Assembly (NCBI GenBank): GCA_963070105.1
Contig: OY718805.1
Span: forward strand, 4,894,001-4,958,000
Length of the DNA stretch: 64,000 nucleotides
Source: Litomosoides sigmodontis
Lineage: Eukaryota > Nematoda > Chromadorea > Rhabditida > Onchocercidae
Reading direction: 5' to 3'
The position numbers were made by a program, and so were the translations under genes. Shown here in pieces: positions 49,601-62,884 of this stretch. The notes beneath the pieces were generated by a model. The model did no database searches. It worked only from the letters and a program-made list of their open reading frames with translations, and was not told the origin of the DNA. Position 1 is the first letter of the stretch, and each line of letters begins with the position of its first letter.

Positions 49601-50977
49601 ACAAATGCAAATTATGATGCCCTGAACTACGTCAGGTTTGCCTCTTTTTCTGAACATGCAAATGAGAGTTGTCGGAATTTGTTATTTTGCTATGTCAGCT
49701 CAGCTGAAGAAAACATGATAACCGACTATTCGCGAACCGAATATTAGGAGAGAGAGTAACCAGTGATAGCAAACATCATCGAGGTGATTATAATTTAGAA
49801 CTTTATTTAAAAGGAACTACCTATTTCGCTGTAAGCTGTAAAATCGTTAAAATACATATACATTCTTTATTCGCAGGTGTAAATTAAAATTATACTTTTG
49901 GCAATCTTTCTAAAATTATTCTGAGAATTTGCAAGAACGGCAACAACGCAAGTGACGTGAAGAATGACGCCAGTGAGAAATGACCAATAGACTACATCAG
50001 CATGTGATTTCTAAGTTTCCACTTCTCTCAACCGTTGCTTTGATGAGTACTGTACGTACTGCGAGTTAATGCAACACTATTTTTGGTAACGAAAATTAAT
50101 TTAAGTGTGCAGTGTACCTCTTATTTTTAAAACGTATCAGAAGCAAAACGACCTGCTAATGACGAGAAAATACAATTAATTTCCAGTCTGAGATGGAAGA
50201 AATTACTTGTATGAACGGTGACAATAATTTGAGACGCAAATTTGCTGTTTGCAAAGGGAAACTTAACCGTCACTCACCTCACCTTCTTCCTAGCTCTTTC
50301 AACGTTTAATCAAATTTCACCACCACAGAAAAGTCAAAAATTTGTTAAAGGTATGACGCATAAAACTCATTTTCCTGGATTACTAATTTCAGTAATGCAT
50401 CTTCTGCTCCGTCCAGTGCTAGCTTCAATCAAGCTACCATTAATTGGAAAATTTGTATTATTTTGATCGAATGGGGAATTAAATGGTATGCAAAATGTAG
50501 CCATTAATTAATACCTCACATTAGTCTCTTTTCTATTAATGAGATAGGTTTAATTGAGTTCTGCAACACAAACATATTACGTAAGGTACAGTTGCGAGGC
50601 ATACAACGAATGTTGGAAGTATTCAGGAACGTTTCTCCCTGTAAACTGCTCTTCAGACGTTAATCCACGTTTCGTCGATGAAAAGTGAAAAGCGTCAAAA
50701 GTTGGCACTGACACAAATATGCATTCTGATGAAATTAACTTATTGTCACTATGTAAATGCCTCACTTTTCAAATAATAAATGTGTAAGAAATTTAGAAGA
50801 TGAAATGGAAAGATGAGAATTGATTTTAGCAATTCACCTGTTTCATAGAATGTTACGTGCTTCAACAGATTACGTAATGAGGGATGAGGAGCTTATTTGC
50901 TTTTGACGTTTGCGTCCTACAAAAGTTCCAAAAGGAAGAATATTTGAAAGAGAGAAAAAAATGATTTCATCAATTAC
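46658..50977. other. Intron of the phosphatase gene (any isoform)
   Basis: 4.3 kb between the first shared exon and the nearest alternative 5' exon. It contains a GT/GTCT microsatellite (47464-47504) and no supported coding sequence on either strand. Confidence 0.55.
47464..47504. repeat. (GT)n/(GTCT)n microsatellite
   Basis: GT repeats surrounding a short GTCT block, about 41 bases. Confidence 0.95.
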
Positions 50978-51518
50978 CATGTCGTAGTTGTTTGTTGAGA
51001 TGATGCAGTGAGTAATTTTGCCATGTAACAAATGCATTACGACATTTTCGCTCTTTCACAACCGCTGAACAGCGAATGGATTCGGTGACGCTACCGCCAA
51101 CCACTGTAGCTAATGAGGATGACGTTTCATCCATTTGTAAGAGTGGTGCAGAACGCATTGCTCCTAGGACTAGACTTATTTCGGAAGCAGATTTTCGCAA
51201 GTTATACCAAAATTTCGGTACATATAAGTCACGGAATGATCCACGTGACAATATCAGTTTCTGCGATGGCGATGTGGTAGATGATGGTGACGAGGATGGC
51301 TGTTGCTTGGATGTCGAAGCATTCTGCCGATAGTCCGAGTCATTCTGGTAATAATGGCAGTAATCATAAGATGAAAAACTCTGCTGTGGCAGTTGCAGGT
51401 ACTGTCGCTGTTGTCGCGGCGACTGCCTTTTTTCTTCTTCAATTTTATCGTATTTGCGACGCGAGGTTTTCGGAGCAATGGAAGTTTTATCAACGAAAAC
51501 TTCTGATGCCATCGCCAT
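50978..51518 (-). CDS. Alternative first coding exon C of the tandem phosphatase, 180 aa
   Basis: The ATG at 51518-51516 is preceded in frame by TAA one codon earlier, so this start is real if the exon is used. It encodes 180 residues and reaches a donor (CGACATG|GTAATT) in phase 1, exactly the phase required by the shared exon at 46657. Content: a basic N-terminus (APKTSRRKYDKIEEEKRQSP), a Gln/Tyr/Ser-rich stretch with QQRQYLQLPQQSF, a serine run near SPSSTTSPSQ, and an ordered-looking segment, KFWYNLRKSASEISLVLGAM. There is no signal peptide or membrane segment, which would make a cytosolic isoform. If the donor is not used, the ORF ends two codons later and could be a separate single-exon gene of 182 aa. 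The strong coding bias and length support it being real. Confidence 0.6.
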
Positions 51519-54500
51519 CGTTTACTCCCAACAAATTAGAATTAAGCAAAATGCTTCATAAAAAATGGATAACACAAAACATAGCCTTGTGGTTGTCGTA
51601 ACTCATTCAGATTGCAGCAGGAAATCGCGGGGGAATGGGAGTAAAATACGTTAGAATAGGTGTTTCGGTAGCGACGCACAAGCAGCACTGTGATCAATGG
51701 CATAGCTGACATGTAAGCAAACTTCGACACATGACGAAACGGCTGGCAGAACGTCGGTCGGACGTAAGCTTTTTTGTTGCTGAAATAGGTAAGCCTCTGC
51801 TTACTTCTCTTCCAACTCGATGGCTTAGACTACGTATTGCAGCTTTCGCCTTTCGATCCAGTTGCGATGAATCGGTAGCGGAATCAAAGCAAATTATTAG
51901 CTAATAGGCAAAATTTGATTTCGAAAATTCAATTGTCGAGGCGCAAATTTCGATAACTCGAATTTCGGAGATAAATTTGGAAATTCCAGTTGTTGCCATG
52001 GAATTTATTTATATCAGAAATTTTGGAAAGACACATTATTGTTGTGCAGCGTGGGTTTCCAAATAACAGCAAGTAGGGAAATAGTGGATACCGATAAACC
52101 GTAGTTGGACAAATTTGTGGTCACTTGTGACCTTCCAATAATGCAACATTGAAGTGTCAGTGAGAGCAAAAAACGGTTATAGGATATCAAGGAACATCTG
52201 ATTTAAAAGTATGACTGAAAAAAAATGGTCCGATCAATGACGCCGTCGTAGATGGTGTGATTTATTTTAATCATCTCTTAAATATCCGATTAAAAAGTTC
52301 ATCTGCTACTCCCAGATGAAAATTTAAATGTCAAAAACTCAAAATATATGTCATATTTTCAATGTTTGCCTAAACAAAATTCGTAGCATAGAAGTATTAG
52401 GAAAGACCACTGTTCTGATATTCTATGACCAGGAGACTAGCGTCACGATTCGTCGAATGAAAACTAACAGCAGTTGGTTTAAAAATGACAAACGTAGCAG
52501 GAAGACTGTGTTAAGAATCGTTTTATCTTCCCGCACGTCGTCAGCAGACAATCGAACGATCTTCTCAAGAAAGGACCAACCAGCAAAAGCACTCTAATTC
52601 TTCCCAGTTAGATAGCTTTTTTCTGTTTTTCGCATTTGCAACACGAGATCTGATAAGATCCCAATAAATTCTTCAAGTGAAAAGCCCTCCATACAAGGAG
52701 ACGTACGTGCGCTTCCGTGGTTACAGTGTGATATGTGTCACTAATTATTTATTGTAATTATTACTTTTTTAGCACTGATTTATTAGTGCTCTAATTAGTT
52801 CTAGGAAATCACGTTTTTGGCCACTGGGATGCTATAAGAATCGGATGGGATTTTTTTGCGTGTGTGGCTTGACGAGAGGAGAAAGAAAACAGGTGACTTG
52901 AGAGAGGGAGCAGTGGAAGGAAGGACTACTTCACTAACTAATACCACAAAGTATCACTTCTTTGGCTAACTGAATATTCCAGACAGGTTCAGCTAACGAA
53001 ATCCTAAAATCAAACAGCTAAAAAGGTTAACCAAAATGCTACGGCGGCAGTGTCGCCTATTGTCAGCAACCGTTGATAGCAATGGCACACTTTGCAATGA
53101 TTGTGTACATAATATTAATTAGTAGCAATAAATCATGGCAATTAATTAAATGAGTAAATTGGACGGAAAAAAGGCGCGGACTTCCACTCTTCAACAACAC
53201 CAACAAAGGAGTGGATGAGCAATGAAGAAATGTTGACATTACTAGCGATGAATGCGTGGGAGAGCGTGAGAAGGCTTCTATGTAAATGCGTGCGTCCCAC
53301 CCACGTCCATGATCGCAATCGTCACGAAATAGAAAGATGAGAAGAATGAACTGCTCCAATTTGTAAACATCAAATATCGGACAAATGAAGACTGGACTTC
53401 CGGAAAACGGAAACAGTGCGGTGGGAAGTACTGGCAAATAACAGGAAATATTCAAAATGTAGTGTGGAAAAAGAGTGGGATAGAAATTTCAAGCTTATGA
53501 AAGAATAGGGCTGCCGTAAAGTGGACTGAACAACAGGTGGATCTAGGAATTGAAGAAGAGAGATGATGACGGAAGTATAGAATGTAGCAACAAGTCGGAG
53601 AGTGAGATAGGGATGGAAACTGAAGAGGGAGGTAAAAGGTCTAAATAAGCAAACTGAAAAACTTTCATCTGCTTTACTCTTCCCGGATCCGTTTAACATT
53701 TAATTCCCCGTTCACTCGTTTCTCTTCACGTCCCTGGCGTTATTTGATCCTCCAACAGGACGAGATAAGTTCATGAACTGCACACTACACTGTTCTCTTA
53801 TCACATCATTAACATCTACTATCGTCATCAACTGCCCTTACCCTCTTCACACTGAACTTTTCTCTGTCCCTCCTTTCGTCCACCTTTTTTCTATTGCTTT
53901 CGTTCCAGCTTATCTCTCTTCCAACATCTCATTTTTCTCAGAAAAAAATCTGTTCCTTTTGCCCGTTTATTTACCTTGTGATTTATTGGCTACAGCTGAG
54001 CAAAAAAAAAACTGTTTAAATTTCGAACCCTCATGGACGACGATGTACCTGGTAAAATGGTATTCCTCACAACTTCTTATGCAAATTCTTTTTTCTTTAT
54101 TCAACCTGCTTTTTCTATCGAACGACCCTCACGCAATCTAAGCTTTTTAGAGTTTCTTTTTTTGCAATTTCCTGGTAGCTTCCGTAAGCGATTGCGGAAT
54201 ATAGGTTTGCTGCACTTCCTAGTTATAGTTGAAAAAAGCTTACGAATAAATTTTCCTAACATCGAAGATCTGTCGATGATAGCATACGAGTGATCCGATA
54301 GCAGAATGTGCTAGCAGTAAGTAGATAGGGCAAATTTTTTCAGTGAAGCAAATATTTTTAGGTTGCAAGAAATTAGATATGAGGAGACACAATGATGATC
54401 AACGAATTTAGTATTTTCATTTTTCCCTCTCTCTCTTTCTCTCTCTTTCTCCACCTCCCTTTTTTGTGGGTCGAAATAAGAGCTAATTATTATTCAATAA

Positions 54501-57201
54501 TCTTAATGCTAAATCAGTGATAAAAATGACATAATTCTGAATTATTTGAAATTCCGTGCAATATTTACCTGTTCTACTCACAAGGTGCATTTGTACAGTG
54601 CTGCAGAGAGGAAGAGTAACGTAAGCTGAAGCGCTCTATAATTTGCCAAAAGCAAAACGAATTCAAAGTTGAAGCAAGCTACCTCCACTGGTAACTCCTT
54701 TGCAGCAAAGATTTTTTTCACGGACTACCTCGAGTATTGCATTATCGCATACCTCCCTATACAGTCGACGAAAGTTTGAAAAAAAAGTTTTGTTGATAAA
54801 ACCGGAAATCTTTTTTTCTTTTTGCTAGAATTGCAGAAAAAACTTCCTGAGAATGATCGTTTCAATAATATATTCCAATATTTTTAAACTAACCTAAAAT
54901 CTTTTTTTTAAAAAAAACCTAATTGTAATATTCATCATTGAATATACGCTATACGCTACTACTGTTCACATTGTTTGAGCTAAGAATTAGAATCAAATTT
55001 CTAATTTCCATAAAAGATTGATTATTGAAACTGAACGGATAGACTGAAGTGGAAGTCTCCTAAGCTGCTTATTGAGTACGTTAGTATTATTAAAATATCT
55101 GATAATTTCATTCAAATTCAAATTTAATTTTGCAAAACAGTTAGTCATCCTTGCCTACCAGCAACACGGAAGGAATTTTAACCTTGTACAGAGTAGTTCC
55201 GGTCTGCGTTATATATAACCCGGGAAATCTTTGTGCTTCACTGCATTCTAATTATTTGCATATGTTGCGCATGGCCCTATAAATTTCATTAGCTCTTAGC
55301 TCCAACAATTTACTCCATTCAGTTGCACCCACATGGGAGTAATAACAAATTTAATTAGCGTTTTATTGTGAACTAAAATACAGCGGAAGAATTGTATTTA
55401 AAATTCCTTTTCAGCTGTTTTATATTTGAGTAAAATTTTGCGTCATATGTGACTTTCACGATGCGGGACAGGACGGAGAGGCTAATTCCCACTTTGCAAA
55501 AATGAAGTTAGAATTCCTCCAAGTGCATGAGAATTAGATTTCGTTACTTTTTTTTCCTCAGTGGTGGTGGTAGGTTTGCATCAACCAATTAAGTTGAAAA
55601 AAATAAAAATTTAGGGTATTTAATTTGGATTTCGAGGATTAAGTTCTGTAAATGGAAATGTTTGTAAAGTAGGTTGTGTAAATATGCTAACTGAGCACAT
55701 TAACATTGCGCTCATCAAGTGCTTTGCGATGGGATTGTAGGATTGAATTGGGATTAGGATAGGACTGAATTTCGATTTTGTCTCTCACTGAATACTCTTC
55801 AGTTTCAACTTTGAAGTTCTTTTAAGGTTCAGGGGATATTTTCAATATGTTACGGTAGTTTCCTTCGTTCAAAAAAATAGCAAACTTTCCCTTAGATAAT
55901 TAAGCATGCAAATTTTGATGGAAAGAAGGTGGATAGCTGCTATTATGCAAATTTCGAAAGCATTTTATGAAAGAAATACTTTCGCTCCCTTATGGATTTA
56001 ATACTGTCAGGAAACTGCAATTCAATTTTTAGTTTTAATTCCATGCACTGTGCATTAATGCTCATTTGGTTTTTTAAGCAAATTATCAGAATTGAAAAAT
56101 TGCTGATAATTTGGAAGGTGTTAACTGTGATGATAATTTAAAGTGAACATAATGCTCGATCACTTTCATACAATCAAATATTTACTTAATTCACAAAAAA
56201 AGTTCAGCTAACAATTAATAATGCTTTTAAAAGTTACTACTCAATTAAGAGTTGCAAAATGAATTTTCAATGAAAAAAGTTCGAAAATGCTTTAAGAGAT
56301 ACCCAACGCCTACAACTCAATTAAGCATTTTTTATTTGTGAATTTGTGGCGAAAAAAAAAGCTTTCACATAGCTTTAGATTAATAACTGCCGCCAAAATG
56401 TTTAATGTAAAATGCTTTTTTGCAGAAACTCTTTAGAACTTCACGAAAAAATTTTGAAAAGTTTAATAACACAGAATGTGAAAGATTTTTGAAACAAAAA
56501 AAAGCGATAGAAATAAGATACTCTGAGGCATTTTCAGAATGAAATCAAAACTTATTTTAGATTAGCTTAATAAAATGCTCATACAGACAGACAGACAGAC
56601 AGACAAACACACACCCAAGGCTAGTATCCATGAGTCATTCACGGCTAATGAAAACAGCCGCAGCTACCACGTTTCTTGACCAATTTCAAAAAAGATGAAT
56701 GGTAGCTACAACTATTGCCACTGTCAGCATTTTTTCATATTTCGTTTAAAGCCTACGTAGCTACAGTGAAGATTGAAACCGGAAACTTAAGATTGGAAGC
56801 AATGGCTAGGACATTTGAGAATAATATGTGAGCAGTTGACTTAAACGTTTAAATTGTTTCACCAAAGTTTCAACTAATAATTGTCATTTACTTCCATTTT
56901 AGCATCACTTCGTGTGTCTTAACACTAATTTATAATTTTCCTAAAAGCAAATCACTGTGGAAAGATGTAAATCTTACGATCGTTGAGCAAAATTAGATTA
57001 ACCTGCACAATTTGCATATATAGGGCGGTAGAGATGGCGCACGTTAAGAGAAGGAAGAATTAAAATATTTCACATTATTTGCTAATTACTGAAATTACAG
57101 CAAAGTGATGGCTGGAATGAATTTAAGGGACGGTAAAAATTAATCAATGATATTCATTTAACTAGTCTATCCTAAATTTGAAATTAAAATGAAACACTTA
57201 C
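51519..57201. other. Non-coding interval between alternative 5' exons
   Basis: 5.7 kb of intronic sequence for the upstream-start isoforms and probable promoter of exon C just right of 51519. The opposing ORFs at 53063-53699 (minus) and 53773-54293 (plus) are pyrimidine-biased and lack domains. A (ACAG)n repeat lies at 56584-56604. Confidence 0.5.
56584..56604. repeat. (ACAG)n microsatellite
   Basis: Five ACAG units followed by ACAAACACACAC. Confidence 0.9.
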
Positions 57202-58349
57202 CTTCTTCTCGTCTCTGTAACTTCATTTGTTCGGCTTTTTCCTTTTCACTGAAATCAATCGAAATTCATTTCGCTCAATCTTTTATGCTAAGAGAACAGA
57301 TTCATTTGAATGTTGAAAATGCTAAATGATAAGAGTCATTTTTCACTATTTTGTACATAAATGACTCAATGAATTCTAATTTATATCAACATATTAACAA
57401 GTTTTTACACAGCAAGAATCTCTGCCTTTAACTTCAGCTTCGAATAGACAAAACATATGTCTCGAAGTTGTTGAGTTGCTTCGCAAACTGTTCACTGAAT
57501 TCATTATCTATCATAAACATTTAAATAGCTTCACCAAACGATAATTACGTTTGGTATAATGAATTTAGCAAAGTATAAAAATAGGAAGTTTAAATTATAA
57601 TTCATTAAAGTTCTCCTGTAATTGACTAACTGCTCTTCTTTTAGAACTCTAGAGTGAAGTGAAGGAAAATGAAATGGAAAAGTTAGAAGCTAAAAATTAC
57701 TTGAATTTGTGAGAAGAGTAGTGAGATGGGATGACTGAAATATCTGAGTTTAGAACTACAAATACCAAAATCTTCGTTTTGTAATGGAAGAGAAAATGCT
57801 GAATGTTTTTCAGCTTTGTGCTTAGCTGGAAAAGTTATGCAGAAACAGATGAATGAAGATAAACAAGTATGAAATCAGGTTGCTTGGAGTAGTTAGGTCG
57901 ATTCCAATTTTAGCATGCCTACCTAGAAGCAACTGATTAGACTGGGATTTTTATGAAGTTCATTATTGATAAATGAAGAAGATTAGCTAACATCAAAGAT
58001 GCCAGAAGAGAGGAGAGAGGAAAGGGCCGTTTTCGGTTTTCCCTCGATTCCTTCCTCTTCTTCCACCTTTCCGGTCTGGAAAACTTTCAGGAATGAATTG
58101 CGGAAGTTATGAAGCGCTGAAGAAAATTATTTGTTTACATTGTGGAGAGCATAAAAGGGAATTGTTTGCTTGCACAGCGAGAGAGGCAGCTGTTGTCGGC
58201 GACCGCGGAAGAGTATCATTTCTTCTTAATGCATGAATTCCTCAACAAATGAAACAAATAAAAGATTAGCATAGCAATTATTGAATATTTAACGACCCTG
58301 AAGATGTTGGGAGATAAACAAAGGAAATTCTAACGGATCGCTTTCTACG

Positions 58350-58395
<46 letters not shown>

Positions 58396-60472
58396 TTCTC
58401 GTTTAATTCATCTGAGGACATTTGAGGTGTAAAATTTCGTAAAGATTTGCAAGTTCCGGACCGTTCTGGCAATGAATGTACCAAGTAATCTTACCTGTCT
58501 GTCTGTAAGTCCTTATCGATTGAGAATTTTTTCATAATGACTCTGTCATTGGACTAAATGCAAAAGAGATTTCCTATTAGCGTAGAAAGAGATTAAAGGA
58601 AGCCATTGCTCTAAATTTGTCAATTTCATATGAATTTCTCCTACCTTCCTAATTCATTAGACATTTCTTCGTTTCTTAAAATTTCCTGATTTTCTTTTCG
58701 ATCGAATTGATTTCTATCATTTTTGTCGTTATGCTACTCTTTAAACTTTATTTTGAAAATTTTCCTTTTTTTCATTGGTTTTTTTCTTGCTTAAATATTT
58801 TTTTCAATATTCAAACACTTCAGGAAGCATTTGTAAGGAAGAGGAAAAAAATTGGGCGATTAATTGTTGAATGTTGCAGGAAGACAGATAAAAATCAACA
58901 ATAAATTCACTGCTCTCCGACTTTTTGAATTTAGACATTTATTTCAATTCGGATCCACCCACTCATCTCTATCGAATTCACAACGATTGATTGTTTCAAT
59001 GTGAGCAATAAATAACGGCTTATTGAGAAAAGTGCTGCTTTGAATAAAATATTGCTATCTCTCGTACAATTTCAAATACATTTATCACTACTATTCATAG
59101 CTGTACTTTTAAAATTTCCACCTTGCACCTATCAACCAACCATTAATTCCGTGTGAACTATCAACTTGGATCTGAGTGAACTGACTAATGCCTTGCCTTC
59201 CTCATGCCAAACTCTGTTATCAAATCCTAAGTGTATGGCTGTAATTGTCATGAAAATGTGATATCATTCGCCATTTTAATTAAAATGCCCTCTCACGTTC
59301 CTCTCAAGTTCCAACTGCGGAACACAGAGAAGATTATTGCTACTAATCATGAATGTTTCCAACAGCAATTATTATTGATTTAATTTTTGAAATTTACGTT
59401 GGCAAATTCCAGAACTGTTCGTATTGAATTTTCGTGTACTAACGAACTGACAATATTCTGACAACAAATGAGGCGGAATTCTTCGCTAATGAAAGTGGAT
59501 TTGCAATTTATTTTCGCTCAATGATATGTTTTCAGTGAACAAAAGGGGAAAAATAGCTTATCCATTTATGGCTCACTAAATTACGTGTATAAAATTTATT
59601 TTAATTTATTCCGAAAAAATTAATTAATTATTGTTAAATTGGTTTACACCTATTTGCGTATTTTAGTTACTAATTTTATAAATGTATTTTGAAATGAAAA
59701 AATTATAGTGAAAGGGAAAAAAAGAGCAAAAGAGAAACTGAAACTTTATCAGTCAGAAAAATGTGTATAACTAAATAATAAGAGGAAAATAAGAGGGAAG
59801 AATTAGGTGTTAATTTTATTTTATTTTAGATTTAATTAGAGGAAAATTTGAAAAAAAAAATGAACAATTATGACTGCGAGATACATCAAATTTGATGATG
59901 CATTTATGTAGCGATCAGTAGTGAACTGTAAATTACGGTCCTTTTAAATTTCTTAAATGTGAAACGACACTTTTTCAGGTCTTATAAGCTAAATTGATAG
60001 ATCAAAAATGGCAACAACACAGTACCACTCAAAATTCACCCGCTTTTACTACCCAAATTTCTAGTTTTAATTTTTAAAATTTGCTTTTAAAAAATTCTTA
60101 CTGTTTCAAATTTAAGCCGTACAGCATCGAACGAAGTGATTCTGCTCTTTTTTTGCTCGGCTTCATTCCTAATCATTTGCTAAGAAGGCATATCAAATAT
60201 AACCTGTATTTGTGACTGATCGATTGCCAGTTGATCGTTACAACTTAAAAAGGCAGTAGCTATTTGATTACATTTTTATGTAGTAAGTACTGAGCGGTTT
60301 TGAAAGACATGGTATTGCTTAAAACTTATCAAAAATTGATTTTTGATATGATTGCTCGTAATTTAATTCCTATAAAAGAATATCTAATGAATCACAATTA
60401 CGTGAAAAGTTAGCAGTTATGAGCATACCTTTCGTCAAAGTGATATTTCATTTCCTTTCGTTGTGTCGCCAT
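57202..60472 (-). CDS. Alternative 5' exons B1-B2 of the tandem phosphatase, 29 aa
   Basis: B1 (60472-60429) begins with an ATG and encodes MATQRKEMKYHFDE, ending in phase 2 at a GTATGC donor. B2 (57248-57202) starts in phase 2 and encodes EKEKAEQMKLQRREE after the split Ser. It ends in phase 1 at GAAG|GTAAGT, which is right for the shared exon at 46657 and would read ...REEVQEEKAMQ. The charged, coiled-coil-like peptide runs smoothly into the Glu/Lys-rich beginning of the shared exon. There is no signal peptide. An acceptor-like CATTCAG ends 23 bases before the ATG and may be a trans-splice site. The 3.2-kb and 10.5-kb introns make the linkage an inference from phase and composition. Confidence 0.5.
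58351..58388. repeat. (CT)n microsatellite
   Basis: About 38 bases of CT repeats; it gives an artificial Arg-Glu ORF on the minus strand. Confidence 0.95.
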
Positions 60473-62595
60473 CGTATTGGGAAGATAAGTATATTTGCTG
60501 AATGCGAAAAGTAATTGAATTCTATTTTATTTCAAAAAATCGGAATAAGTTTCAGCTTGATTAGTTGAAAATTTTCAAATCATTTCACAGAATTTAGCTT
60601 TTTTTTTTAATTTGGAAATTTATTTTTGTGAAATGTGTAATTAGGATTAATTAAAATAAAAAAAATTAGTGCTAAATCTATTTTCTAACAATTTGAAGTG
60701 AAGAGAATGACGGAATACTGTACGTAAATAAGACCATTTTGGGATTCGTTTTTGAAATGGAGGAGTTAGGTGAGCATACGTACCCCTTCGATCGTAACTC
60801 TTTACACAGTGTGACGACAGGATGACATGTTGACATGGTCGAAATGGAAAGCAAACGCCGATACCTGACCTCTCATTACCGACCGAAAGCAGTTTTCGGA
60901 AAAGTTTCTAAACAAATGCAGTGGTAGAGAGGAGAATTATATCCGTAAATCAACAATGCCTAAAAATGTCATCCTTACTGAGCTAAAAACCAAGGACACA
61001 GCATGTTTTGAATTCTGTTACTCTACAAATACGATTGACCTTTGAGCCAGCCGTTTGAGGCAAGGTCAAAGCTAGCAAATCATCCGGAACAAAACGAAAA
61101 AAGGTTGCAAGTTAGATTTAGCACATTCTCGAGTGGTGCAATTCAAGGTGCTTTTTAATGAAATAGAAAGAAGCAAGGAACAGTGGAACCACAACACTTA
61201 CAAACCGATCAATTATCGTTGTAAATTTAGTCAGTTTGTGGTTTCCCTCAAATATTGCAATGAATAAATGAAAATGAGAATGGACGTTCGTCGTAGCTGT
61301 TAGCAGTGACATGTCAGATGTGATTTGCTTAGAATGACCGACCGGGCTCTTTGCTTTAGGGGGCTTTGCGTGTAATCACTTCCAGAACAACTGAGATATC
61401 AGCGTGGCAATTTTAGCTTCCTCCTGGCACGCGGTGATAAATGGGAAATTTACACAAGAACTGTCCGGCGCTCTTCAACGATTGATCGTTTTGGGTGAAC
61501 ACACTCGTCGTCGCCCTATCGACCCATTTCGATTTGTTGAGATCTTTCCATATGGTCGGATAGCGATTTGTTTAATGAGTGGAATATCTAAAAATGAAAT
61601 TTTCATTAAATTTAACACAAATATTCTTTCCGCATGGAAGCGACTGTGCAATAGCGTTTTCAGCTGTTCTTTCCACTAAAAATTAGTGCTTAATTTGAAA
61701 TGAAATGCGCAATGAAATTTCATGAGAAAAATAAGCATTTTTTTCGTTCAAGTTCGTTTACGACGTTGTCGAACAGAAAATTATATTTTTATATGAGATG
61801 CTTGAGAGAAAGAAAAAATAAATATTAAAGTAATTGCAAGTATTTGATATGATAAGGAAAACGCGATGTCATAAGTATCATATGTCCCATCTCTTTCCAG
61901 CACTGCTAGAGTGAAATGATAAAAGTAAGAGTAATCAAATGACACCCATAACTTCATTAACAATAACTATGATAATTAGAAAAATATTTTAATTTCCATA
62001 CAACATTGCTTTACACTTACGGAACAAATTCAAATTTACCTTCGGATGAATACTGTCTTTACAATTAAAAAAACGTTTACCAAATTACTGACATGGCCAC
62101 TGCAAAATCACAACTATTAAGTTCATTAAAATAAGTTCAATAATTTTAAATCTTCGGAAATATGGAAAATTTTAGGCAGTAGATTGAATAAAGGATTTTT
62201 CTAAGGAAATATATATTTCGCTGGTTTTTTCCATTTATCACTTTATCAAGAAAGATTAAAACGCTTGGTGAAAGCGTTTTCGCTGTCATTTATGAAATAA
62301 CATTGAGAGTGAAGTCTTAATAAGGTGATAATGAGGGAGTGCGGCTTATCTAATTAGTTCATCTAAGACAATAGCCGCTGATATGGCTAAATTGCATTGG
62401 TATAAATAAGGTGGTCGTGGGAACGATGTTCGCTTCTCAGTTTGGTTTTTTTGGCATTTTCATTTTCATTTTATTTTCACTGCCACACCACGCTCTCCTC
62501 GTCACAATGTTCGATGGCTGAGGTACACGAGAAAGGTTCTCATCTGTAGTGACCAGCGATGATTCAGCCTTGTTCCTTTCGCTGAACAAACTTAC
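60473..62595. other. Upstream region of exon B1 / intron of isoform A
   Basis: 2.1 kb. The part at 60780-61420 is less AT-rich than its surroundings and carries paired nuclear-receptor-like half-sites (separate entry), so it could be a promoter for the B isoform. The plus ORF at 61404-61679 has no ATG at its start or domain and was not called. Confidence 0.45.
61036..61068. promoter_or_regulatory. Everted pair of AGGTCA half-sites
   Basis: TGACCT at 61036-61041 and AGGTCA at 61063-61068 form an everted repeat with a 21-base spacer, and both half-sites carry extra matching bases (TGACCTTTG and AAGGTCAAAG). AGGTCA is the canonical nuclear receptor half-site. The pair is about 560 bases upstream of exon B1. 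The spacer is longer than usual for a dimer, and chance cannot be excluded. Confidence 0.25.
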
Positions 62596-62659
62596 CTGAG
62601 ACTGAAGCTGGCAATCCATCGTCAACTACAACTTCGATATCTTCCAATTGTCGAGGCAT
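62596..62659 (-). CDS. Alternative first coding exon A of the tandem phosphatase, 21 aa
   Basis: The ATG at 62659-62657 opens MPRQLEDIEVVVDDGLPASV, ending at a perfect donor (CTCAG|GTAAGT) in phase 1. It fits the shared exon at 46657, 15.9 kb away, giving ...ASVSVQEEKAM. The peptide is acidic with no signal sequence. The frame is open for some codons upstream (about 62720), so it could also be the 3' end of an internal exon from a longer receptor form extending beyond the right edge. No good acceptor was seen there, which favours a first exon. Linkage is inferred only from phase and strand. Confidence 0.45.
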
Positions 62660-62884
62660 TCTCGCAATAGCTTCGATCTCGATCGTTTTGCTCGATGGAT
62701 TGATTGATGAAGCGGTGTTTCAATCGTTTTAATCGTAGACAGTCCAAATTTCTCGGCAACACTTCCCTCATAGTAATGCAGTCTTTTGGATAATATGAGA
62801 GCTTCCAGTGGCTAATAAGATGCCACCTTTGCGACAGATATTATGTAACTAAATTTTTGGATATTTCAAATATTTTGTAGATGC

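Noticed and set aside
51076..51601. Plus-strand and other-frame ORFs overlapping exon C
   Set aside because: They are shadows of the stronger minus-strand ORF, which has an in-frame upstream stop, ATG and phase-matched donor.
52328..52597. 89-codon plus ORF
   Set aside because: It is basic and low-complexity without domain or signal, inside a phosphatase intron.
53063..54293. Opposed ORFs of 86-130 codons on both strands
   Set aside because: Their lengths result from a strand-biased pyrimidine-rich segment; no domain, and the frames overlap one another.
58278..58484. Arg-Glu repeat ORF
   Set aside because: It is a product of the CT microsatellite.
61404..61679. 91-codon plus ORF in a GC-richer patch
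   Set aside because: It lacks an ATG start, and no domain or splice chain was found; it is more likely part of a regulatory region.
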